DNA from: an uncultured Eubacteriales bacterium
GTDB lineage: Bacteria > Bacillota > Clostridia > Oscillospirales > CAG-272
Assembly (NCBI GenBank): GCA_934394585.1
Contig: CAKRQU010000025.1
Coordinates: 1 to 24,618 of the forward strand
DNA length: 24,618 nt
Direction of reading: 5' to 3'
Part shown: piece by piece, positions 7,039-14,480 of the stretch
Position numbering within the stretch: position 1 is the stretch's first letter
Layout: each line of letters begins with the position of its first letter
The notes under the pieces: generated by a model
Databases searched by the model: none
The model's input: the letters and a program-made list of their open reading frames with translations, nothing else
Told to the model about the DNA's origin: nothing
Translations under genes and position numbers: made by a program

Positions 7039-7608
7039 ATGGCGATAAAAATTTTTATAGATCAGGGGCATAATCCGGAAAATCCGAATGCCGGCGCGGA
7101 AGGAAACGGCTATCGCGAGCAGGATCTGGTATATTTCATCGGGGAAGAGCTGAATACTCTGCTTAATTCCAATCCGGATTTTGAAGCATTGCTTTCGCGC
7201 AATACACCCACGGAAATACTGGGGACGAGCGTGGCTTCATCTCTGGCGGAGCGGGTGCACGCGGCAAATTCATGGGGCGCGGATTATTTCATCAGCCTGC
7301 ATGCAAATGCTTCCGATCTGCCCGGCGCATCGGGGAGTGAAGCTTTTGTTTACAGCAGTACATCCGCCGCATTTCCGCTCGCGGAAAATATTCTCATCGG
7401 ACTGCACGACGCCACGGGACTGGAAAACCGCGGGGTTTCGGCGCGTCCTACGCTGTATGTGCTGCGCGCCACGGATATGCCGGCTACGCTCGTGGAGCTG
7501 GGATTTATAACGAATGCGGGCGATGCCTCGCTTATGGCGAATAACCCCGCGCTTTTTGCGCGCGGTATATATAATGGCATACTCATGTTTTTCGGCATGA
7601 ACGAATAA
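7039..7608 (+). CDS. N-acetylmuramoyl-L-alanine amidase (Amidase_3, CwlC-like)
   Basis: Zn-dependent amidases of this family cleave the bond between N-acetylmuramic acid and the stem peptide. The protein has 189 residues and is a single catalytic domain. Likely zinc ligands are H11 (in FIDQGH), E27 (in GYREQD) and H88 (in SLHAN), and the catalytic glutamate is E153 in LVELGF. There is no signal peptide and no SPOR, LysM or SH3 repeat. Leaderless enzymes of this type include the sporulation mother-cell amidase CwlC and phage endolysins; the sequence most resembles CwlC. The start at 7039 is preceded by TTTGGAGG; the longer TTG-started version lacks a site. A TATAAT lies at 6941 but no good -35. 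No holin is next to it. Confidence 0.9.
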   Translation: MAIKIFIDQGHNPENPNAGAEGNGYREQDLVYFIGEELNTLLNSNPDFEALLSRNTPTEILGTSVASSLAERVHAANSWGADYFISLHANASDLPGASGSEAFVYSSTSAAFPLAENILIGLHDATGLENRGVSARPTLYVLRATDMPATLVELGFITNAGDASLMANNPALFARGIYNGILMFFGMNE

Positions 7609-7653
7609 ATTTATAAAAAATCGAAAAATGCGGAAAAAATATACAAAAACATA

Positions 7654-7682
7654 TTGACAAAAATATAAAATGGACGTATAAT
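7654..7682 (+). promoter_or_regulatory. consensus promoter of the GACA-repeat gene
   Basis: A perfect TTGACA (7654-7659) and a perfect TATAAT (7677-7682) are separated by 17 bases. The start site should be near 7689, about 32 bases before the ribosome binding site. A second TTGACA at 7714-7719 sits in a partly repeated sequence directly before the ribosome binding site. Confidence 0.88.
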
Positions 7683-7735
7683 CAAAAATGCAAAAGGAAA
7701 TTTTGCAAAAAATATTGACAAAGGAGGAATAGGTC

Positions 7736-7885
<150 letters not shown>

Positions 7886-7889
7886 CTGA

Positions 7890-7946
7890 TAAGCAGGCAG
7901 AGCTGCACGAATTTTTTTCGTGCAGCTCTGCCTGCTTAAATTTTTT
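7890..7946 (+). terminator. 22-bp perfect hairpin terminator
   Basis: The arms 7890-7911 and 7917-7938 are perfectly complementary (22 bp) around a five-T loop. TTTTTT follows at 7941-7946. It closes the GACA-repeat transcription unit. The stem is roughly twice the length a terminator needs and is nearly symmetric, so it may also stop transcription on the minus strand or be a mobile palindrome that has taken on this role. Confidence 0.85.
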
Positions 7947-8200
7947 CGCGGTATTTTACCCTTGCGGCTACGCACGACAATCCCTAAGTCGCCTGCGGCG
8001 ACAGCTCCCTTTGCACAAGGGCGCCTGTTGGTGGGCGTGTCCGCCCACCAACACATACGGTATTTACCCCGCACTCCCACGTGTTGCTTCCACTGCCTCG
8101 GCGGAGCCGAGGATAGGGGAGGGGGACCGCGAAGCGGTGGAAGGGTTGCCCGAGCGGAACGGCACCTCCGCCGCACAATAACTTACGGTATTTGCCCCGA
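7947..8200. repeat. block of GC-rich hairpin repeats upstream of the prepilin gene
   Basis: No gene is supported in this stretch. It is a string of short perfect hairpins: GTCGCC/GGCGAC near 7987, GGTGGGCG/CGCCCACC near 8031, CCTCGGC/GCCGAGG near 8096 and ACCGC/GCGGT near 8128. A phrase of the form CGGTATTTNNCC occurs three times (about 7950, 8058, 8187), at the edges of the hairpin units. From memory, segments such as ACAATCCCT...CAGCTCCCTTTGCACAAGGG are common intergenic repeats in gut Clostridia. It is richer in GC than the flanks. Confidence 0.65.
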
Positions 8201-8248
8201 TCATGGGGAAATATAAAAATATTTTTATTCTTAAAAGGAGAAAAAATC

Positions 8249-10831
8249 ATGACTAAGAAAACCAGAAGACATGCTTTCACGATTGTAGAGCTGGTAATCG
8301 TCATCGCAGTGGTCGCAATACTGGCGGCTGTGCTGATACCGACTTATGCAAACCTCGTGAAAAAAGCAAACGAAGCGACAGCACTTGCTGATGCAAAAAA
8401 TCTCGTGACAGAAATGCTCGCCGATATTCTTTCGGGCGATAAAGATGCGGCTGATATTGTCGTTTTCTCGAAAAAGGGCGGAGCAATATATGTTCACGCT
8501 TACAGTGCAGGTGAAGGCAGAATATTGCAGTTTACGGGCAACCCCATAGTGGAAAAAGCCTCTGACAATTTTGAGGCTGATGTGAACAGTGCCATAGAAA
8601 AACTGACGGCAGGTCGCTATATCACGCCTGAGAACGTCGGCGCAGACAGCTGGCGCACGGATGCAAGCCTTGCTTCCATACTTAAAGATATCGGCATGGA
8701 TGCAAACGAAACAAGAATGTTTGCAAGATTTAAAGTGGAAAAATCTTTCAGCGAGAAAGAGCCTGTGGTAACTCCCGAATGCCAGCATACCCATACCGAA
8801 AAGGAAGCTGATATTGAAGCTACTTGCACAGAACCCGGATATAAGGGCGCCACAGTCTGCAAGGATTGCGGAAAGGTACTCGAAGCCAGAACAAAGAATG
8901 CTGATGCTCTCGGACATGACCTTAAAGAAGTGGGCGAGAAAGCAGCAACTTGTACAGAAACCGGCTTTACCGGCGGCAAGAGATGCTCTCGTTGCGGTTA
9001 TGCCGTAGAAGGCACAGTTATACCCGCCCTCACCCATGCTTGGGATAATGGTACGGTAACAACAGAGGCAACTTGTGCTAAAGCAGGCGTAAAGACATAC
9101 AAGTGCACACGCGAAGGTTGCAACGGAACAAAGACAGAAGAAATTGCAAAACTGACGACGCATACATGGGATGCAGGTAAAGTTACAAAGCCGGCTACAG
9201 AAACTGAAGAGGGCGTGATGACATATACTTGCGAAGTGTGCAAAACAACAAAAACATCATCCATCCCGAAAGCATCTCACGTACATAACTATGGCAACTG
9301 GAAAGTAACAAAGGCAGCTACCTGCAAATCTACAGGCGAAGTGACCGGCACTTGCTCTTGCGGTGCAAGCTTTACAAAACCCGGAGATGCAGTTAATCCG
9401 AACAATCACGAAAAAACTGTTGTAGACCCTGCTGTAGCAGCTACATGCGTAACAGCAGGTAAGACAGAAGGCAGTCATTGTGAGGCTTGCAAGAAAGTTA
9501 TTACGGCACAGACAGAAATTCCCGCTACAGGAAACCATACTTGGGGTGCAGACGGAAAGTGCACGGTTTGCAAAAAAGAACAGACAGTAGAAGATGCTAT
9601 CACAGCGGCTAATGCAAAACTGGCTGCATACGGTAAAACACCCAAAACAATGCACGAGGTTATGACAGAAGCAGGCGTTTCCATAAACGCAAAATTCTAT
9701 GACCAAGTTGTTTGGGATAGCGTAAATAATAAATTCTGTGCTGTAGCAGATGTTGCAAGCAATGAAGGTAATTGTTGGCAGATAACAGCAGCTACAACTG
9801 CAAATACTTGGAGCAGCAAATTCTGCATTTATTTGGTTGGCGATGAGGACGGAAATGTTAAAAACTCTAGTGGTTCAGTAGTATCCACTATATCAGCATT
9901 AAGAACCAGCATTGATGTTGGCGATACGAAGTCAATAACATCAATTACAATAAATGCTAATACTGGTGATTCCAGAAAGAGATCTTTAGTAGTAAGAACA
10001 AATGGCAATGAAACGATTACAATTAATCAGGCAACACAAGTTACCCACTATGGCAATGCTGGAAAAGTAACAATTAGTAGCAGTTATGCTACTAATGTTA
10101 AATACATAGAAGAAGGTAAAGTGTCAGGTCTTATTGCCATATCCAGAAAGAGCGCAACAACCTGCGAAATAGAGATTAAGTCCGAAGGAAAAGCAGCAAG
10201 AGCAATTGTTGCTGTAAATTATGGTTCTTCATATACAATAACAGGCAACGGCAAAACTCCGATTTGCTATACGAGCTCTAGACCCACAATTAAAAACGCA
10301 GGCACAGGAAATGATATCGGCAAGGTATACTATAATGGCTTGACGAAGTTTAACGAGGGATTCGGTACAAGCAGCAATCCTTTCGTAATAAATTCACCGG
10401 CTGATTTCAGTAATATGAGTGGTTGCAGCACTACAGATACGCTTTACTTCAAACTTGGCAGTGATATAAATATTTCCAGCAGCGTATCCAGCTTGGCAAT
10501 AAGCGCAAACTCTGTTCTTGACCTCAACGGAAAGACAATTACTATTCCGGATGGCGGTACAATACAGGTCGGCTCAAAGGGTCTCACGATAAAAGGCAAC
10601 GGTCAGATCGTATATACGGGCAATTCCGGAGATAGAGGTATCTTCTCATTCTTTGCAAACGGCGCAACCATAACTCTTGAGGGCGGTACATATTCCGGTA
10701 CATATCTTGTTGGCGTCAATGCAGGCAATAATGATCTTACCGGAACAGTTACAATCAAGAGTGGCGCGACTGTCAAAGTAACAAAAGATACATCTGACGC
10801 AGTAACAAATGCCACAATAGTCAGAAACTAA
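8249..10831 (+). CDS. type IV prepilin-like surface protein with Cys-pair repeats and beta-helix-like tail
   Basis: The 860-residue protein begins with a prepilin leader. After KKTRRHA comes FTIVELVIVIAVVAILAA, with the conserved Glu at +5 and Ala instead of Gly before the cleavage site. A pilin-like alpha/beta region follows to about 175. Residues about 177-445 hold seven degenerate 40-residue repeats with ATCTEPGYKG-like, CxxC and Gly-His/Thr-His motifs, resembling small zinc-ribbon or disulfide modules. Residues 446-505 (KTPKTMHEVMTEAG, then VVWDSVNNKF) look like a second pilin-type segment. The C-terminal third, especially 705-860, has short Gly/Asn turns and Thr/Ile/Val strands typical of a right-handed beta-helix. 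The start was chosen for AAAAGGAG at 8233-8240. The family role would be an adhesive minor pilin or pseudopilin. No secretion ATPase, prepilin peptidase or other pilin is in the window. Confidence 0.8.
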   Translation: MTKKTRRHAFTIVELVIVIAVVAILAAVLIPTYANLVKKANEATALADAKNLVTEMLADILSGDKDAADIVVFSKKGGAIYVHAYSAGEGRILQFTGNPIVEKASDNFEADVNSAIEKLTAGRYITPENVGADSWRTDASLASILKDIGMDANETRMFARFKVEKSFSEKEPVVTPECQHTHTEKEADIEATCTEPGYKGATVCKDCGKVLEARTKNADALGHDLKEVGEKAATCTETGFTGGKRCSRCGYAVEGTVIPALTHAWDNGTVTTEATCAKAGVKTYKCTREGCNGTKTEEIAKLTTHTWDAGKVTKPATETEEGVMTYTCEVCKTTKTSSIPKASHVHNYGNWKVTKAATCKSTGEVTGTCSCGASFTKPGDAVNPNNHEKTVVDPAVAATCVTAGKTEGSHCEACKKVITAQTEIPATGNHTWGADGKCTVCKKEQTVEDAITAANAKLAAYGKTPKTMHEVMTEAGVSINAKFYDQVVWDSVNNKFCAVADVASNEGNCWQITAATTANTWSSKFCIYLVGDEDGNVKNSSGSVVSTISALRTSIDVGDTKSITSITINANTGDSRKRSLVVRTNGNETITINQATQVTHYGNAGKVTISSSYATNVKYIEEGKVSGLIAISRKSATTCEIEIKSEGKAARAIVAVNYGSSYTITGNGKTPICYTSSRPTIKNAGTGNDIGKVYYNGLTKFNEGFGTSSNPFVINSPADFSNMSGCSTTDTLYFKLGSDINISSSVSSLAISANSVLDLNGKTITIPDGGTIQVGSKGLTIKGNGQIVYTGNSGDRGIFSFFANGATITLEGGTYSGTYLVGVNAGNNDLTGTVTIKSGATVKVTKDTSDAVTNATIVRN

Positions 10832-10864
10832 GTTATATAGCTATCTTTCTCCTTTAATATATTT

Positions 10865-10952
10865 GCGCACCCGGTGCGCCGGCTGATGTGACGCGCACAT
10901 TCAGCCGTTCCCCGCAGAGGAAATCACCCACGGCGAGAGCTGTGGGTGATTT
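10865..10952 (+). terminator. terminator region of the prepilin gene
   Basis: Three hairpins follow the stop codon: GCGCAC/GTGCGC at 10865-10879, GGCTGA...TCAGCC at about 10880-10905, and a strong 11-bp stem AAATCACCCAC (10921-10931) with GTGGGTGATTT (10942-10952) followed by TTCTTTTCT. The last one is the functional terminator on the plus strand. Confidence 0.8.
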
Positions 10953-10989
10953 TCTTTTCTCCGCATAAAATCGGGCAAAAACAAAACAC

Positions 10990-11018
10990 GGGCGGCATGC
11001 GCCGCCCGCTTCTTTTTT
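10990..11018 (+). terminator. second plus-strand terminator
   Basis: GGGCGGC (10990-10996) and GCCGCCC (11001-11007) form a 7-bp GC stem with a 4-nt loop, followed by CTTCTTTTTTT. It backs up the preceding terminator and protects rpsT, which faces it. Confidence 0.75.
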
Positions 11019-11023
11019 TCACA

Positions 11024-11059
11024 AAATAAAAAAATGCATCAGGTGAGAATGATGCATTT
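11024..11059 (-). terminator. terminator of rpsT
   Basis: AAATGCATCA (11032-11041) pairs with TGATGCATTT (11050-11059) around an 8-nt loop. On the minus strand a T-rich run follows (complement of 11024-11034). It begins 14 bp after the rpsT stop. Confidence 0.85.
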
Positions 11060-11072
11060 CTCTTTATAGGTT

Positions 11073-11333
11073 TTACGCCTTATTGAGCATTGCTGTGAAT
11101 CTGCTCTTTTTTCTTGCGGCATTGTTTTTATGAAGAATACCGCGCGCTACTGCCTTGTCTATCTTGCGAACAGCGTCCTTGTAGGTAGCTTTTGCAAGCT
11201 CTGTATCACCTGCGGCGATAGCTGCTTCATATTTCTTCATAGCTGTTTTCAGACCTGTTTTGAACATCTGATTCTGAAGGGTTTTTGTCTTGATAACAAG
11301 CACGCGCTTCTTTGCTGATTTTATATTCGGCAT
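11073..11333 (-). CDS. rpsT: 30S ribosomal protein S20
   Basis: S20 binds 16S rRNA early in 30S assembly. The chosen start at 11333 gives 86 residues beginning MPNIKSAKKRVLVIKTKTLQ, the standard S20 start. GGGAGGTG lies just upstream, which rejects the longer in-frame start at 11360. The protein is lysine and alanine rich, with three predicted helices and no oddities. It is monocistronic, with its own promoter near 11449 and its own terminator. Confidence 0.97.
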   Translation of the reverse strand: MPNIKSAKKRVLVIKTKTLQNQMFKTGLKTAMKKYEAAIAAGDTELAKATYKDAVRKIDKAVARGILHKNNAARKKSRFTAMLNKA

Positions 11334-11420
11334 CGGATTCACCTCCCTTGATTTCGGCATTACGGCTGATTTTTCATGAGAGGGTGAAAAAACGCGCCGC
11401 TTTTCCGCATTTACTATAGT

Positions 11421-11449
11421 ATCATATCATCTTTTTGCCAAAATATCAA
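11421..11449 (-). promoter_or_regulatory. promoter of rpsT
   Basis: On the minus strand TTGATA (11444-11449) and TATGAT (11421-11426) are spaced by 17 bases. The start would be near 11414, giving a leader of about 80 bases. Confidence 0.75.
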
Positions 11450-11497
11450 TAGTTTTTCGGAATTTTTTTTATTTTTTTATCGCATAAATTATTTTTA

Positions 11498-11526
11498 TTG
11501 CTTTTTATATGGCTTTATGCTATGAT
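11498..11526 (+). promoter_or_regulatory. promoter of the polymerase/ligase-like gene
   Basis: TTGCTT (11498-11503) and TATGAT (11521-11526) are 17 bases apart. A start near 11533 rules out the upstream TTG and ATG codons of the open frame and favours the ATG at 11561. Confidence 0.6.
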
Positions 11527-11560
11527 ATATATAATAAATTTTATTTTCGGGTTTATCTGT

Positions 11561-12874
11561 ATGCAAAAATTTCTGAAAAGTATGTATTTTTCATTCCTGC
11601 TTCTTGCGATTGCAGTGGCGGTGGTTTTATTTCGCGCGGAAGTGGTGGGAGTGATAATATTTTTGAATATCATTGCTTTTGTGCTCATTGCCTGCAAAGA
11701 AACGGCGGTTTCCTTTTTGCCTTTTATGCTGATGTGTACTTTTGTGGTGAGATGCTATGATTCGTTTTCGCTTTTTGCGCCGCTATGGTGGGCATATATT
11801 TTCCCTATATGTGCGGTGATATTTCATTTCGTTTTTTACCGCAGGAAATTTTCGATAGGCAAAAGCTTTTTCGGGCTTGCGGCGGTGGCTGTGGCGGTCA
11901 CGCTCGGCGGTGTCGGTACTATTGCCGCGCGGGAATATTTCTCGCCGATGGCGCTTTATTATACATTCGGGCTGGGTTTCGGTATGCTGCTCATATATAT
12001 GCTGCTTCGTCCCGCTTTTACGGATACGGAGGAATATAAATCAAGCGAAGCTTTTATTTTTGCCATGTATATCACGGGGATATTTGCTTCGTTTATGGTG
12101 ATACTCGCTTTTTTGCAGAACGATGCGGAAGTTACGGGCTTTATTTTGCCGCAGATACAGTGGAGCAATAATATTTCCACCATACTGATGCTTGCTATGC
12201 CCATACCGCTTTATTTCGCGCAAAAACAGCCCGTGCATATCGCGGCTTCACTGCTTTTCTTTGTATGTGCCGCAATCAGCGGCAGTCGCGCGGGGCTTTT
12301 CCTCGGCGGCGCGGAATTTATTATCTGCATTATCGCATTTGTATTTTTCGCGGAAAGCAAAAACAAAAAAATCCTGCGCGGGATTATATCCTGCGCGGTG
12401 CTTGCTTTGTGTTTCGCTTTCTGTTTCTCGGGGATAATACCCATGAGCGAGCTTTTCCCACGCGAAAGCTTTATTATAGCCGAGGATGAGGAGCGTGTGA
12501 TGCTGGCGAAAAGAGCCGTGAGCGATTTTCTGCGCGCTCCTGTTTTCGGCATAGGTCTGGGAAACAGGGCAAATACCGATTTATATCCCGCCGCGGTGAA
12601 GGGAACGATATGCTGGTATCATACGATGATACCGCAGATAATCGGAAGCATGGGTGCTGTGGGAATACTGGCATACGGTTTTAATATAATTTCGCGTTTT
12701 ATGATAATAATAAAAAAGAAAAGCAGACTTTGCACGGTGCTGGGGCTGTCGTATCTGGGGCTGCTTCTGATGTCGCAGGTAAATCCGGGCGAATTCTGTC
12801 CCTTGCCGTATGCGCTCGTCGGAGTAATAATATTTATTCTGGCGGAAAACAGCGGCGCGCAAAAAGCGGAATAA
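11561..12874 (+). CDS. O-antigen ligase/polymerase family membrane protein (Wzy_C-like)
   Basis: The 437-residue protein is hydrophobic throughout, with about ten or more predicted membrane segments. In the second half, SGSRAGLFLGG and, after a large extracytoplasmic loop, FGIGLGNRAN...YHTMIPQIIGSMGAVGILAYG match the pattern of the O-antigen ligase/Wzy family (Wzy_C). Members of this family polymerise or ligate lipid-linked oligosaccharides at the outer face of the membrane. Upstream of the ATG there is no convincing ribosome binding site, and an in-frame ATG at 11522 lies inside the -10 box, so the start is uncertain. The next gene has its own promoter but belongs to the same functional set of surface-polysaccharide proteins. 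The substrate is unknown. Confidence 0.8.
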   Translation: MQKFLKSMYFSFLLLAIAVAVVLFRAEVVGVIIFLNIIAFVLIACKETAVSFLPFMLMCTFVVRCYDSFSLFAPLWWAYIFPICAVIFHFVFYRRKFSIGKSFFGLAAVAVAVTLGGVGTIAAREYFSPMALYYTFGLGFGMLLIYMLLRPAFTDTEEYKSSEAFIFAMYITGIFASFMVILAFLQNDAEVTGFILPQIQWSNNISTILMLAMPIPLYFAQKQPVHIAASLLFFVCAAISGSRAGLFLGGAEFIICIIAFVFFAESKNKKILRGIISCAVLALCFAFCFSGIIPMSELFPRESFIIAEDEERVMLAKRAVSDFLRAPVFGIGLGNRANTDLYPAAVKGTICWYHTMIPQIIGSMGAVGILAYGFNIISRFMIIIKKKSRLCTVLGLSYLGLLLMSQVNPGEFCPLPYALVGVIIFILAENSGAQKAE

Positions 12875-12906
12875 TAAAGCTTTATGCAGTTATTTGTTAT
12901 TTAATG

Positions 12907-12935
12907 TTGACATGGATTTTCTTATGTGATATAAT
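12907..12935 (+). promoter_or_regulatory. consensus promoter of the kinase operon
   Basis: A perfect TTGACA (12907-12912) and a perfect TATAAT (12930-12935) are separated by 17 bases. They stand about 70 bp before the chain-length-determinant-like gene and drive at least three genes. Confidence 0.9.
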
Positions 12936-13002
12936 TTTATTATACTCGGATAATGCGGTGTTTTGCAAAATGCCGCGAAAAATGCTGAAGGAGTTTTTTA
13001 AT

Positions 13003-13677
13003 ATGAAATTTGATTTCAAAGATATAATGTCGCTTCTCATGTCGAAAATATTTGTGATACTGCTCGCGCTTTTCATATTTGCGGGGGCGGGTTTCGCTTA
13101 TACGTATTTCTTTGTGGAGCCGACATATACGGCATCGGTAAAACTGCTGGCGAGAAACAAAGAGGCTACAGGCTCCGTTTCTTCGAGCGATATCGTGGCT
13201 TCGCAAAATCTTGCCAATACCTGCATAACCATACTGGAATCTGATGATTTTCTCGATAAGGTATCGGCGCTGCTCGAGAGCAGGTATACCGGCATAACAA
13301 ATTCATATATAAAAAATCACATGGTGTGCAAAAAGGTTCCCGATACGGAAATCCTCACCGTGAGAATAAAAACCCCCGATGCGAAGATTTCTTATGATAT
13401 AGCGCAGGCTATAGGCAATCTGGCGCCCGATATCATCCCGCAGACGATAACAGTGGGCGAGCTTCGCAAAATAGACAGCGCAAGGCTCCCGAAAAATTCG
13501 TCATGGCCCGTGGCGCAGAACAGTCTGATAGCGGGCGTTATCGGCGCCGTAGCCGTATGCGCGATAATAATCATAAGAGCGATGCTCGATACCACTATAA
13601 GATCGAAAAAAGATCTGGAAGATAAATTTGAAGATATTCCCGTGATCGGTACGATCCCCGGAATAAGCAGAAACTGA
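13003..13677 (+). CDS. Wzz/YveK-type chain-length determinant and tyrosine-kinase modulator
   Basis: In Gram-positives this membrane protein (YveK/CapA/CpsC type) activates the partner BY-kinase and influences polysaccharide chain length. The 224 residues have a membrane segment at about 16-38, an extracytoplasmic domain with VEPTYTASVKLLARN, and a second segment at about 172-192 preceded by the Pro-containing PKNSSWPV motif typical of Wzz proteins. A cytoplasmic tail follows that should contact the kinase. GAAGGAG lies nine bases before the ATG; the longer open frame starting inside the previous gene is rejected. The kinase follows after 20 bp. Confidence 0.9.
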   Translation: MKFDFKDIMSLLMSKIFVILLALFIFAGAGFAYTYFFVEPTYTASVKLLARNKEATGSVSSSDIVASQNLANTCITILESDDFLDKVSALLESRYTGITNSYIKNHMVCKKVPDTEILTVRIKTPDAKISYDIAQAIGNLAPDIIPQTITVGELRKIDSARLPKNSSWPVAQNSLIAGVIGAVAVCAIIIIRAMLDTTIRSKKDLEDKFEDIPVIGTIPGISRN

Positions 13678-13697
13678 ATTTATCCGGAGGGTAAAAT

Positions 13698-14480
13698 ATG
13701 GGAAAATTCAATTTTAAAAAGCGCGGCAAAGTCGATGACGGCAGAAACAATACAAAGTTTTACAGAACTCTGATAATGAATGACAATATGCCTTTTGCCG
13801 TGGTGGAAGCATACCGCACGCTGAAAACAAATCTGCTGTATATACCGATAGAGGACAAATGCAAAAAGTTTGTTTTCACCAGCGCTATCCCCGGCGAAGG
13901 CAAAACGCTCGTTTCCATAAATACGGCGATAAGCCTTTCGCAGAGCGGAATGAGAGTTCTGCTCATCGACGGCGATATCAGAAAGCCGAGAATAAAAAGC
14001 GCACTGGAGCTTTCCGACGGGCACGGGCTTTCCGAATATCTTTCGGGGCAGGATGAAGAGCCGAATATAAGAAAAACCACTTTTTCAAATCTGTATGTGC
14101 TCACATCGGGAAAAAGCGTGCCTTTTACGGCGGAGCTTCTTTCTTCCGATGCGATGCGTGCCTTCCTGCAGAGAACGGAGAGCGTTTTCGACTATATAAT
14201 CATAGATACGCCTCCGCTTACTGTGGTGCCCGATGCACTTTCTCTCGCGGACAGAACTCACGGATTTATCATAGTGGCGCGCTCCGATTACAGCGATACG
14301 GACAATACGGCGGAGGCTGTGGAATCCATAAAAGCCGTCGGCGGAAAAATACGCGGCTTTGTGCTGGATAATATAAATTACAAGCACAGCGGAAAGCACG
14401 GCTACGGAAAATACGGCTACAGCAAATACGGTTACGACAGCTACGGCTACGGCAAATCCGGAAGCGGAGCCGACAGATGA
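13698..14480 (+). CDS. bacterial tyrosine kinase (BY-kinase, CapB/YwqD type)
   Basis: The cytoplasmic ATPase domain autophosphorylates a C-terminal tyrosine cluster and cycles with the membrane modulator and a phosphatase to control polysaccharide synthesis. The 260 residues show EAYRTLKTN (37-45, oligomerisation motif), Walker A SAIPGEGKT at 62-70, Walker A' VLLIDGDIRKP at 88-98 and Walker B IIIDTPP at 167-173. The last 35 residues form a Gly-Tyr-Lys/Ser repeat with at least seven tyrosines between 236 and 251, and the DNA encoding it is itself repetitive. CGGAGGG precedes the ATG. The stop overlaps the phosphatase start by four bases (ATGA). Confidence 0.94.
   Translation: MGKFNFKKRGKVDDGRNNTKFYRTLIMNDNMPFAVVEAYRTLKTNLLYIPIEDKCKKFVFTSAIPGEGKTLVSINTAISLSQSGMRVLLIDGDIRKPRIKSALELSDGHGLSEYLSGQDEEPNIRKTTFSNLYVLTSGKSVPFTAELLSSDAMRAFLQRTESVFDYIIIDTPPLTVVPDALSLADRTHGFIIVARSDYSDTDNTAEAVESIKAVGGKIRGFVLDNINYKHSGKHGYGKYGYSKYGYDSYGYGKSGSGADR

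Noticed and set aside
8192..8248. Upstream ATG for the prepilin-like protein
   Set aside because: The extra residues would precede the prepilin leader and no ribosome binding site is present; AAAAGGAG supports 8249.
12730..13002. Long 5' extension of the chain-length-determinant gene
   Set aside because: It overlaps the preceding gene in another frame and the consensus promoter lies inside it, so translation must begin later at 13003.
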